From contig WHTY01000006.1 in assembly GCA_009377475.1 (NCBI GenBank), positions 26,259-90,258 on the forward strand: DNA of 64,000 nt, in the 5' to 3' direction. The notes beneath the pieces were generated by a model. The model searched no databases. It worked only from the letters and a program-made list of their open reading frames with translations, and was not told the origin of the DNA. The DNA comes from Actinophytocola sp. (GTDB lineage: Bacteria > Actinomycetota > Actinomycetes > Mycobacteriales > Pseudonocardiaceae). A program made the translations under genes and the position numbers. Of this stretch, positions 55,157 through 64,000 are shown in pieces; the stretch's first letter is position 1, and each line of letters opens with the position of its first letter.

Positions 55157-55240
55157 TGCGGAACACGGCGTCGTGAACGGGGAACACGGTGTGCTGAGCG
55201 GGGAACACGGCGTCGTGAGCGGGGGACACGGCGTGGTGGG
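55157..55240. repeat. 21-bp tandem array, four units, abutting a stop codon
   Basis: Four 21-base units (55157, 55178, 55199 and 55220), core GGGGAACACGGCGTCGTGAG, with a few substitutions. The array ends at 55240 and the stop codon of the minus-strand M48 gene begins at 55241, so it forms the immediate 3' untranslated sequence of that gene. Confidence 0.9.
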
Positions 55241-57193
55241 TCAGGACTGCTGTGCCTCGCCTGGCACCGGGCCGGTGGGATGTGCCGCCGTTGCCTGCGG
55301 TGGCAACGGCGCGTGGAGCAACGCGCAGACGGTGCGCAGCAGTTCGAGCTCGGCCACGGTCATGACGCCGTCGTTGCTGATGACCAGCACCAGGCCCTCG
55401 ACGAGTCGCGCCTCGTCCTGACCGTGCAGGCCGTCGAGCAGCGGCCACACCTCGTCCAGCGAGATGAGCCCTTCGCGCGGCACGGCGAACGGGATCGAGG
55501 CGCCGGGCAGTACCCGACCCATCCCCGCGTCGTACGCCGCTTGTCCGGCGGCGGGGTCGTCGCTGCCGATCCGGGCGAACACCGCGAACAGCCGCGCGAC
55601 GGCGTGCGCGGTGGTCTTGTCGCCGAGCCGCTGCCTGCGCTCGCGCCACGGCGGCCGGTGATACAGCACTTCGTGCAGCTCGGTGTGCAGCAGCGTCGAG
55701 AGGCAGTACTCGAAGACGTCGACCCTGCCGTCGGCCCGGACCAGCTCGCCGACCGTGGTCATGATCTGCTCCAGGTTCTCCGGTTCACGCCGACGCAGTG
55801 CGGAAAACGCCAGCTCAGCCAGCGGCAGCCGTAGTTCAGGGTCAAGCCCGCGCAGCGTGGCGGCTTCGGCCGCGACGGCGTCCGCGAACGCCTGTCCGTA
55901 CGTGCCGGTCAGCGCGGCCTGCTGGTGCTGCCGCGCCTGGTCGTCCGCGGCGACGAGCAGGCCGTACACCAGCGGCACGACGGTGTCGACGCGGTGCGCC
56001 CTCTCCCGCAGCTCGGCGGGAATCCGGCTCAGCAGCTGCTGGCCCTGCGCATACGACCCGGCCGACGGGTCACCGATTCCGGCGACCACGTCCTGTGGGC
56101 TGACCGGGATCCGCTGCGGCGTCTGTGGCGCTGATGCCTGGGGCGCGACGGGCGCGCCCTCGGCGAGCCCGAGCGCGGCGTCCTCCGCCATGCCATCCGG
56201 CGGCCGGGACGACCAGCGCTGCTGCAACTCCTGCAGCTCCTCCGGATTGAAGCTCGGGTCGAGCTGCTGGATGCGCTTCGGCAGCGGCGGGTGGGTGGCG
56301 AACAGCGACGAGAACCCCCTCCCCTCCCCGAACAGCATGTGGCTGACGTCGTCGGCCTTGCCGCTGCGCAGCCGCGACCCGGCGTCGAGCCCGCCGATCT
56401 TCTTCAGCGCGCCCGCGATGCCCTCGGTCTGCCGGGTGAACTGCACGGCAGAGGCGTCCGCAAGGTACTCCCGCTGCCGCGACACCGCCGCCTTGATCAA
56501 CCGGCCGCAGAACAGCCCGATGTAGCCCGCGATGATCGCGAACAGTCCGATCACGACGATCGGCATGCCGTTGCGGCCCCGCCCGGCGTGCAGCGCGATC
56601 CTGCCGACCACGGCGAGCGCGAGAATGCCGAACAGCACGCCCATCAGTCGGATGTTGAGCCGCATGTCGCCGTTGACGACGTGGCTGAACTCGTGCGCGA
56701 TGACGCCTTGCAGCTCGTCGCGGTTGAGCCGCTCCAGCGTCCCGCGAGTGACGGCGACAGCCGCGTCGGCGGGCGACCAGCCCGCCGCGAACGCGTTGAT
56801 GCCCCGCTCGTTCGGCAGCAGGTACAGCTCCGGCACCGGCGTGCCGGACGCGATCGCGATCTCCTCGACGACGTTGCGCAGCCTGCGCAGTTGCGGGTCG
56901 GTGGTGTCCTCCGGGACGTACACCCCGCCGAGTGACCGCGCGACCTTGCCGCCACCGCCGTTGCGCAGGCTCAGCATCCGGAAGAACGACGTCCCCACGA
57001 TCACCAGCAGCATCAGCAGCGTGATCCAGATCAGCACGTTGATCGCGTTGCCAACGCCCTGCTCGTACAGGCCGAGCAGAAAGAACGCGGCGACGTCGAC
57101 GACGGCGATGATACCGACGACGGCCACGACGAACAGGAACACCAGGCGCGCGGACACCTTGCGCACCTGGGTCTGGCGCTCAAAGAAGTTCAT
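55241..57193 (-). CDS. M48 family metallopeptidase (HtpX-like) with long C-terminal extension
   Basis: A 650-residue membrane protease. Two helices (residues 17-41 and 51-70) precede the catalytic domain with HEFSH at 167-171, two further helices, and the third zinc ligand in REYLADASAVQF. Residues 330-650 form a soluble extension with FEYCLSTLLH and repeated helical segments, as in the larger M48-TerB-like proteins. It probably degrades damaged membrane proteins. The start follows the lemA stop by 3 bases without its own ribosome site, so it is probably translated by coupling. Confidence 0.9.
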   Translation of the reverse strand: MNFFERQTQVRKVSARLVFLFVVAVVGIIAVVDVAAFFLLGLYEQGVGNAINVLIWITLLMLLVIVGTSFFRMLSLRNGGGGKVARSLGGVYVPEDTTDPQLRRLRNVVEEIAIASGTPVPELYLLPNERGINAFAAGWSPADAAVAVTRGTLERLNRDELQGVIAHEFSHVVNGDMRLNIRLMGVLFGILALAVVGRIALHAGRGRNGMPIVVIGLFAIIAGYIGLFCGRLIKAAVSRQREYLADASAVQFTRQTEGIAGALKKIGGLDAGSRLRSGKADDVSHMLFGEGRGFSSLFATHPPLPKRIQQLDPSFNPEELQELQQRWSSRPPDGMAEDAALGLAEGAPVAPQASAPQTPQRIPVSPQDVVAGIGDPSAGSYAQGQQLLSRIPAELRERAHRVDTVVPLVYGLLVAADDQARQHQQAALTGTYGQAFADAVAAEAATLRGLDPELRLPLAELAFSALRRREPENLEQIMTTVGELVRADGRVDVFEYCLSTLLHTELHEVLYHRPPWRERRQRLGDKTTAHAVARLFAVFARIGSDDPAAGQAAYDAGMGRVLPGASIPFAVPREGLISLDEVWPLLDGLHGQDEARLVEGLVLVISNDGVMTVAELELLRTVCALLHAPLPPQATAAHPTGPVPGEAQQS

Positions 57194-57196
57194 GAA

Positions 57197-57799
57197 CTAG
57201 AACGACACCTCGGGCGCCTGCCGCATTTCCGGCCGGTCCACCTCCAGCAGCGCGGCTTCCTTGAACCCGAACATGCCGGCGAAGATGTTCGACGGGAAGA
57301 CCTCGCGCTTGTTGTTGTAGGCCATGACGGAGTCGTTGTACGCCTGCCGGGAGAACGCGACACGGTTCTCGGTGGACGTCAGCTCCTCGGAGAGCTGCAT
57401 CATGTTCTGGTTCGCCTTGAGGTCCGGGTAGCTCTCCTGCAGCGCGAACAGCCTGCCCAACGTCTGGGTGAGCGCGTTCTCCTGCTGACCAAGCTCGTTC
57501 ATCGCGTCCGGGTCGCCCGGGTTCTGCCGCGCCGCCTGCTGCGCGTTGACCGCGCCGGACCGCGCAGCGATGACCGCCTCCAGAGTCTCCCGCTCGTGCT
57601 TCATGTAGCCCTTGGCGGTCTCGACCAGGTTGGGGATCAGGTCGTGGCGCCTTGTCAGCTGGACGTCGATCTGCGCGAAGGCGTTCTTGTAGGCGTTACG
57701 GCGTTTGACCAGCCCGTTGTAGGCCGAGATCGCGACGATCACGAGGATCACCACGAGCAGCACGATCACGCCGAGAACGATCCATCCGACGACACCCAC
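57197..57799 (-). CDS. lemA: LemA family protein
   Basis: A 200-residue LemA protein: an N-terminal helix (VLGVIVLLVVILVIVAIS) and a coiled helical bundle with YNGLVKRRNAYKNAFAQIDV, LIPNLVETAKGYMKHE, and the end NRVAFSRQAYNDSV, FPSNIFAGMFGF. GTG start with GAGGAGGGA 5 bases upstream. LemA-M48 pairs are widespread and thought to form a membrane stress-response protease unit. Confidence 0.94.
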   Translation of the reverse strand: MGVVGWIVLGVIVLLVVILVIVAISAYNGLVKRRNAYKNAFAQIDVQLTRRHDLIPNLVETAKGYMKHERETLEAVIAARSGAVNAQQAARQNPGDPDAMNELGQQENALTQTLGRLFALQESYPDLKANQNMMQLSEELTSTENRVAFSRQAYNDSVMAYNNKREVFPSNIFAGMFGFKEAALLEVDRPEMRQAPEVSF

Positions 57800-57923
57800 G
57801 GGCGTCCCTCCTCACCGGTGACGGCTCCGGCCCGTGCGGGCCGGTTCCCATGGCAGCCAGCATACTCACCGTGACGGCCAACGGAACGGACACCGCCGAA
57901 CCGGTGAGCCCGCGCGTCTCCGG

Positions 57924-58059
57924 CTACCGATCGGCGGCGTCCCGCCAGCGATAGACGTGCTCCGGCCTGCCGGTCGTGCCGTAGCGCGGCGCCCGCTCGA
58001 CGAGGCCGCGGTCGGTCAGGTGCTCCAGGTAACGCTTGCCGGTCACTCGCGCCAGCATG
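57924..58059 (-). pseudogene. CitB/DcuR-type response regulator, C-terminal fragment
   Basis: The last 44 codons of a response regulator: RVTGKRYLEHLTDRGLVERA, then PRYGTTGRPEHVYRW and a stop at 57924. This is the winged-helix end of CitB-family regulators of dicarboxylate metabolism. The homology stops at about 58052, exactly where the gas-vesicle fragment on the other strand begins, marking a deletion junction. Confidence 0.75.
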
Positions 58060-58215
58060 GTGCTCAACGCTGCCTACCTCGTCGACGACGCCCGCGCCGA
58101 GCACTTCGCCAAGGCCGTGGCGGAGTTGGACGCGCAGCATCCGTTGCTGCACCTGTATCTGACGGGTCCGTGGCCGCCGTACTCGTTCTCGCGCATCGCG
58201 GAGGTGCTGGCATGA
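58057..58215 (+). pseudogene. gvpL: Gas vesicle protein GvpL/GvpF, C-terminal fragment
   Basis: A 52-codon frame reading VLNAAYLVDDARAEHFAKAV, then HPLLHLYLTGPWPPYSF and ending ATGA over the next gene. This is the C-terminal end of GvpF/GvpL proteins, which are normally around 250 residues. The first four fifths are missing. The order gvpL-gvpS-gvpK here copies the end of Streptomyces gvp clusters. Confidence 0.85.
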
Positions 58216-58439
58216 CCGACGCGTCGGTACCGGAGGTCCGGTACGCCTCGGCGCCCGGCGGCTCGCGGGAGCCCGTCACGACGCTGGCATTGATCGACCT
58301 GCTCGACCGCGTGCTGGCGGGCGGCGTCGTCATCAGCGGCGACATCACGCTCGCGATCGAGGGCGTCGACCTGGTGCACATCTCGCTGCGGGCGCTCGTC
58401 GGCTCCGTCCGCGCGCCATCCCTCGCCGAGCCGTCGTGA
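58212..58439 (+). CDS. gvpS: Gas vesicle protein GvpS/GvpJ-like (GvpA superfamily)
   Basis: A 75-residue protein with the GvpA-superfamily core LIDLLDRVLAGGVVISGDIT followed by VDLVHISLRALVGSV. It is apparently full length. It overlaps the gvpL fragment in an ATGA and gvpK in a GTGA, the original operon couplings. With gvpL and gvpK broken and no gvpA in view, it can hardly support vesicle formation here. Confidence 0.82.
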   Translation: MTDASVPEVRYASAPGGSREPVTTLALIDLLDRVLAGGVVISGDITLAIEGVDLVHISLRALVGSVRAPSLAEPS

Positions 58440-58668
58440 CTGCCGAGTCACGGTCGGCGTCCGAGCCGCTGCCGGCACCCGAGCCGCTGCCGCTGGCCGG
58501 GCGCCTCGACTCCGATCCCGGACGGCACGCTCACCGACGCGCGAGTCGAGCGCATCGGACTGACGCTGCTGCGACTGGACGAGCGCATGACCGAGCTGTG
58601 CGATCACTTCGGCCTCGACCGCGACGACCTCAACATCGACCTCGGCCCGCTCGGCCGTCTGCTGTAGC
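58436..58668 (+). pseudogene. gvpK: Gas vesicle protein GvpK with internal deletion and frameshift
   Basis: GTG at 58436 reads a Pro/Glu-rich N terminus to AGRLDSDP. About 35 residues of the normal helical core are missing, and the rest follows in another frame: DGTLTDARVERIGLTLLRLD, then ELCDHFGLDRDDLNIDLGPL and a stop at 58666-58668. The join is near 58519-58526, where the sequence is CGATCCCGGACGG. The product is lost. Confidence 0.82.
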
Positions 58669-58680
58669 CCCCACGGCGGC

Positions 58681-58733
58681 GAGCCGAAGGTGGCCTTGGG
58701 CACGGAATATGTACCGAAGGCCACCTTGGGCTC
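58681..58733. repeat. Palindrome of the AAGGTGSCCTTSGG family
   Basis: A 20-base stem (58681-58700 with 58714-58733, 18 of 20 paired) with a 13-base loop. The arms carry CGAAGGTGGCCTTGGG, a close variant of the cores at 6679-6719 and 17128-17178. It sits right after the gvpK remnant. Confidence 0.85.
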
Positions 58734-58752
58734 GCAAAGCGCGGCCAACACG

Positions 58753-58832
58753 GGTGAAACTCGCGCCAAACAAGGTGAAACTCGCGGCGGATAAGGTGAG
58801 ACTCGCGGCGGATAAGGTGAGACTCGCGGGTA
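58753..58832. repeat. 21-bp tandem array, four units, abutting the sufT stop
   Basis: Units start at 58753, 58774, 58795 and 58816 (the last is partial); core GGTGAAACTCGCGGCGGATA. The array ends at 58832 and the stop codon of the minus-strand sufT begins at 58833. The unit length and the placement copy those of the unrelated array at 55157-55240. Confidence 0.9.
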
Positions 58833-59255
58833 TCAGACCGTGAAGCCGAGGGCCCGCAGCTGCTCGCGGCCGTCCTCGGTGATCTTCTCCGGGCCCCACG
58901 GCGGCATCCAGACCCAGTTGATCGAGTAGTCGTCCACCACACCGGCGGTGCCGACCAGCACGGACCGGGTCTGGTCCTCGATGACGTCGGTCAGTGGGCA
59001 GGCCGCAGAGGTCAGCGTCATGTCGATGGTGGCGCTGTTGTCCTCGTCCACCCGGATGCCGTACACGAGGCCAAGGTCGACGACGTTGATGCCGAGCTCG
59101 GGGTCGACGACGTCGCGCATGGCTTCCTCGACGTCCTCAACCGCAGCCACGTCACCGGCAGCGGCCGACTCAGAAGCCTGCTCCGGCAGGTCGGCCGCGG
59201 TGCGCCCGGCACGCGGGTCGGTCTCTTGCGGCGTCTCAGTCTGGTTCTCTGTCAC
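58833..59255 (-). CDS. sufT: SufT-like iron-sulfur assembly factor (DUF59/MIP18)
   Basis: A 140-residue DUF59 protein: an acidic, disordered first 40 residues, then EAMRDVVDPELGINVVDLGL, LTSAACPLTDVI with the conserved Cys, and VWMPPWGPEKITEDGREQL. It takes part in iron-sulfur cluster maturation or carrier steps. The start overlaps sufU in an ATGA. It is the last gene of the suf operon. Confidence 0.93.
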   Translation of the reverse strand: MTENQTETPQETDPRAGRTAADLPEQASESAAAGDVAAVEDVEEAMRDVVDPELGINVVDLGLVYGIRVDEDNSATIDMTLTSAACPLTDVIEDQTRSVLVGTAGVVDDYSINWVWMPPWGPEKITEDGREQLRALGFTV

Positions 59256-59716
59256 TGCACTTCAACTCCCTGTGCGGCTTCATCCGCGCCGGCACTGGCC
59301 AGCGCGGCCTTCAACGCCATCCACCCGAGCAACGCGCACTTTACCCGGGCAGGGTACTTGGCGACACCGGCGAACGCGATGCCGTCGTCAAGCACGTCCT
59401 CGTCCGGCTCGACCGTGCCGCGCCCCTGCATCAGCTCGACGAACGCGTTCATCGTGGTCATCGCCTGCTCGACGGTGTTGCCGACGACGAGGTCGTTGAG
59501 CACCGACGCCGACGCCTGGCTGATCGAACAGCCCTGACCGTCGTAGGAGACGTCGGTGATCGTGTCGCCGTCGACGTGCACCCGCAGCGTGATCTCGTCG
59601 CCGCAGGTCGGGTTGACCTGGAACGACTCGCCATCGAACGGCTCCCGCAGGCCACGGCCGTGCGGGTTCTTGTAGTGGTCCAGGATGATGTCCTGGTACA
59701 TGCTCTGCAGTTGCAT
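59252..59716 (-). CDS. sufU: SufU sulfur-transfer protein
   Basis: A 154-residue SufU/IscU-like protein. The three zinc or cluster cysteines are in NPTCGDEI, GQGCSISQAS and ARVKCALLGW, with the Asp ligand in the first motif. The long insert between the second and third Cys (VELMQGRG) marks SufU rather than IscU. It accepts persulfide sulfur from SufS. It starts 2 bases after the sufS stop. Confidence 0.95.
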   Translation of the reverse strand: MQLQSMYQDIILDHYKNPHGRGLREPFDGESFQVNPTCGDEITLRVHVDGDTITDVSYDGQGCSISQASASVLNDLVVGNTVEQAMTTMNAFVELMQGRGTVEPDEDVLDDGIAFAGVAKYPARVKCALLGWMALKAALASAGADEAAQGVEVQ

Positions 59717-59718
59717 GC

Positions 59719-61904
<2,186 letters not shown>

Positions 61905-61938
61905 GGTCGCTTCAGTTCCTTGTGTTCGTGGTGGTGGC

Positions 61939-63144
61939 TCAGGCAGTAACGGTCTCGGGAGTGTTCACGGTGCTCTCGACGGCTTCGAGCTCGGCCTCGA
62001 TGGCCGCCTCTAGCCGCTCGCGGACCTCGGGAACGTCGATCTTCATCAGGATCTCGTGGAAGAACCCGCGCACGACGAGCCTGCGCGCCTGGTCCTCGGC
62101 GATCCCCCGTGACTGGAGGTAGAACAGCTGCTCGTCATCGAACCGGCCGGTGGCGCTGGCGTGGCCCGCGCCCTCGATCTCGCCGGTCTCGATCTCCAGG
62201 TTCGGCACCGAGTCGGCGCGCGCGCCCTCGGTGAGCACCAGGTTGCGGTTCAGCTCGTACGTCTCGGTCGCCTCGGCGGCCGCGCGGATCAGCACGTCGC
62301 CGATCCACACCGAATGGGCTTTGTCGCCCTGCAGCGCACCCTTGTACATCACGTTGGAGCGGCAGTGCGGCACCGCGTGGTCGACGAACAGCCGGTGCTC
62401 CTGGTGCTGGCCCGCGTCGGCGAAGTACAGCCCGAGCATCTCGACGTCGCCACCGGCCTCGGCGAAGCGCGCGGTCGGCGACACCCGCACCAGGTCACCG
62501 CCAAGGGTGACCACGGTGTGCTTGAGGGTGGCGTCCTTGCCGAGCGAGAGGTGCTGCTCGGAGACGTGCACCGCGTCGTCGGCCCAGTCCTGCACCGACA
62601 CCACGGTCAGCTTCGCGCCCTCGCCGACCACGAACTCGACGTTGTCGGCGTAGGTGCCCGACCCGACGTGGTCAAGCACGATCGAGGCGTTACTGAACGC
62701 TTCCACCCGCAGTTGCAGATGCCCGTAGGCGGTCTTGCCCTCGCCGGGCCCGGTGACGCGCACCAGCGTGGCCTTGTCCGGCTTGGTCTCGGACGGCACG
62801 GTGACGATGGTGGCCTCGGTGAACGACGAGTACGCCTGCGCGGCGACCCGGTCACTGGGTGCACCGGCGACGCCGAGTCTGTCATCGGTGCGCCCGACGA
62901 CGTCGACCTTGACGTCCGACGCCGCGTCGACGTCGACGGTCACGGTGCCGTCGGCGACGGCGGTGCCGTTGTGCAGGCCGCGCAGCCGCTTCAGCGGGGT
63001 GAAGCGCCAGTTCTCCTCGCGGCCACCCGGCACCTCGAACGCCTCGACGTCGTAACCGGTGAACCGCTCGCCGCGGGAGGCCGCCGGAACGACTGGCCCG
63101 GCGGCCTCAACAGCAGCAGCGACGTTGTTTTCAGCCACCGTCAC
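61939..63144 (-). CDS. sufD: Iron-sulfur assembly protein SufD
   Basis: A 401-residue beta-helix scaffold protein: [19 protein letters not shown] near the start, [19 protein letters not shown], and the end [30 protein letters not shown]. It is the partner of SufB. The ATG overlaps the sufB stop in an ATGA. Confidence 0.96.
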   Translation of the reverse strand: MTVAENNVAAAVEAAGPVVPAASRGERFTGYDVEAFEVPGGREENWRFTPLKRLRGLHNGTAVADGTVTVDVDAASDVKVDVVGRTDDRLGVAGAPSDRVAAQAYSSFTEATIVTVPSETKPDKATLVRVTGPGEGKTAYGHLQLRVEAFSNASIVLDHVGSGTYADNVEFVVGEGAKLTVVSVQDWADDAVHVSEQHLSLGKDATLKHTVVTLGGDLVRVSPTARFAEAGGDVEMLGLYFADAGQHQEHRLFVDHAVPHCRSNVMYKGALQGDKAHSVWIGDVLIRAAAEATETYELNRNLVLTEGARADSVPNLEIETGEIEGAGHASATGRFDDEQLFYLQSRGIAEDQARRLVVRGFFHEILMKIDVPEVRERLEAAIEAELEAVESTVNTPETVTA

Positions 63145-64000
63145 CCGACGGCTCCTTCCATCTGCAGTTCGATCAGGCGGTTGAGTTCGAGCGCGTACTC
63201 CATCGGCAGCTCACGCGCGATCGGCTCGACGAAGCCACGCACGATCATCGCCATGGCCTCTTCCTCGGCGAGACCCCGGCTCATCAGGTAGAACAGCTGG
63301 TCCTCGCTGACCTTGGACACCGTGGCCTCGTGGCCCATCGACACGTCGTCGTTGCGGATGTCGACGTACGGGTAGGTGTCCGAACGCGAGATCGTGTCGA
63401 CCAGCAGCGCGTCACACACCACATTGGACTTCGAGTGATGCGCCCGCTTGGCGACCTTGACCAGGCCACGGTAGGAGGTACGACCGCCGCCACGTGCCAC
63501 CGATTTCGACATGATCGTCGACGACGTGTGCGGCGCGAGGTGCTCCATCTTGGCACCGGCGTCGGTGTGCTGGCCCTCGCCAGCGAACGCGACGGAAAGC
63601 ACCTCACCCTTGGCGTGCTCACCGGTCAGGAACACCGAGGGGTACTTCATGGTCACCTTGGAACCGATGTTGCCGTCGATCCACTCCATGGTCGCGCCCT
63701 CTTCGGCACGCGCCCGCTTGGTGACCAGGTTGTAGACGTTGTTCGACCAGTTCTGGATCGTGGTGTAGCGGCAGCGGCCGCCCTTCTTCACGATGATCTC
63801 GACGACGGCCGAGTGCAGCGAGTCCGAGTTGTAGATCGGCGCGGTGCAGCCCTCGACGTAGTGCACGTAGGCGTCCTCGTCGACGATGATCAGCGTCCGC
63901 TCGAACTGGCCCATGTTCTCGGTGTTGATCCGGAAGTAGGCCTGCAGCGGGATGTCGACGTGCACGCCCTTCGGCACGTAGATGAACGAGCCACCGGACC
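63141..64000 (-). CDS. sufB: Iron-sulfur assembly protein SufB, N terminus beyond the window
   Basis: The C-terminal 285 or so residues of SufB; the frame is open to the window end ([21 protein letters not shown]). Landmarks are [37 protein letters not shown] and [20 protein letters not shown]. It builds the nascent cluster with SufC and SufD. The operon head, probably with a SufR-like repressor, lies outside. Confidence 0.96.
   Translation of the reverse strand, partial: SGGSFIYVPKGVHVDIPLQAYFRINTENMGQFERTLIIVDEDAYVHYVEGCTAPIYNSDSLHSAVVEIIVKKGGRCRYTTIQNWSNNVYNLVTKRARAEEGATMEWIDGNIGSKVTMKYPSVFLTGEHAKGEVLSVAFAGEGQHTDAGAKMEHLAPHTSSTIMSKSVARGGGRTSYRGLVKVAKRAHHSKSNVVCDALLVDTISRSDTYPYVDIRNDDVSMGHEATVSKVSEDQLFYLMSRGLAEEEAMAMIVRGFVEPIARELPMEYALELNRLIELQMEGAVG

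Overview
This window is high-GC actinobacterial chromosome, most likely from the family Pseudonocardiaceae (Amycolatopsis/Saccharomonospora/Saccharopolyspora type). The evidence is the gene content: RbpA, a four-gene conservon, acVLRF1, a mycobacterial-type suf operon, GTG and TTG starts, and separate Lnt and polyprenol-phosphomannose synthase genes. No rRNA, tRNA or CRISPR is visible. The species cannot be named from sequence alone.

Layout. 1-5.1 kb: tail of an MFS transporter, rbpA behind a perfect SigR-type promoter match, then a convergent chain of amidohydrolase, lnt and ppm. 5.2-9.7 kb: a KamA-type aminomutase and a two-gene molybdenum hydroxylase with a Tat signal. 9.9-15.5 kb: conservon cvnABCD followed by a PucR-like regulator. 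15.7-21.5 kb: a SodC-like lipoprotein, a large adenylation/carrier/acyltransferase fusion behind two putative iron boxes, a TrmB/LuxR-like regulator, and a frameshifted DUF559-type gene bracketed by palindromes. 21.5-33.6 kb: an eight-gene, mostly translationally coupled operon resembling acyclic-terpene or branched-acyl catabolism (AtuA family, two acyl-CoA dehydrogenases, biotin-dependent carboxylase alpha and beta, SDR, TetR), with a divergent P450. 33.8-49.3 kb: two degenerate GGDEF/EAL proteins, an intact IS4-family element with a 10-bp target duplication, an LCP ligase, an ABC exporter, a GT87-like membrane protein, an ABC-F protein, acVLRF1 and dGTPase. 49.3-55 kb: a toxin-antitoxin pair, transposase and regulator fragments, a zinc/coiled-coil protein divergent from a tyrosine recombinase, and a secreted SpoIVB-like protein. 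55.2-58.7 kb: a LemA/M48 pair and the ruins of a gas-vesicle cluster. 58.8-64 kb: suf operon sufB-D-C-S-U-T, with sufB cut by the window edge.

The most unusual layer is the short repeats. At least five families of small palindromes or tandem arrays (21- or 30-bp periods) lie between genes. Two 21-bp arrays directly abut stop codons, one array lies inside an operon, one palindrome is nested in another, and one repeat is translated inside the adenylation/acyltransferase fusion. The other points I would check first are the gas-vesicle remnant, the DUF559 gene with flanking palindromes, and the iron-box-associated fusion gene with its small Cys-rich neighbour.
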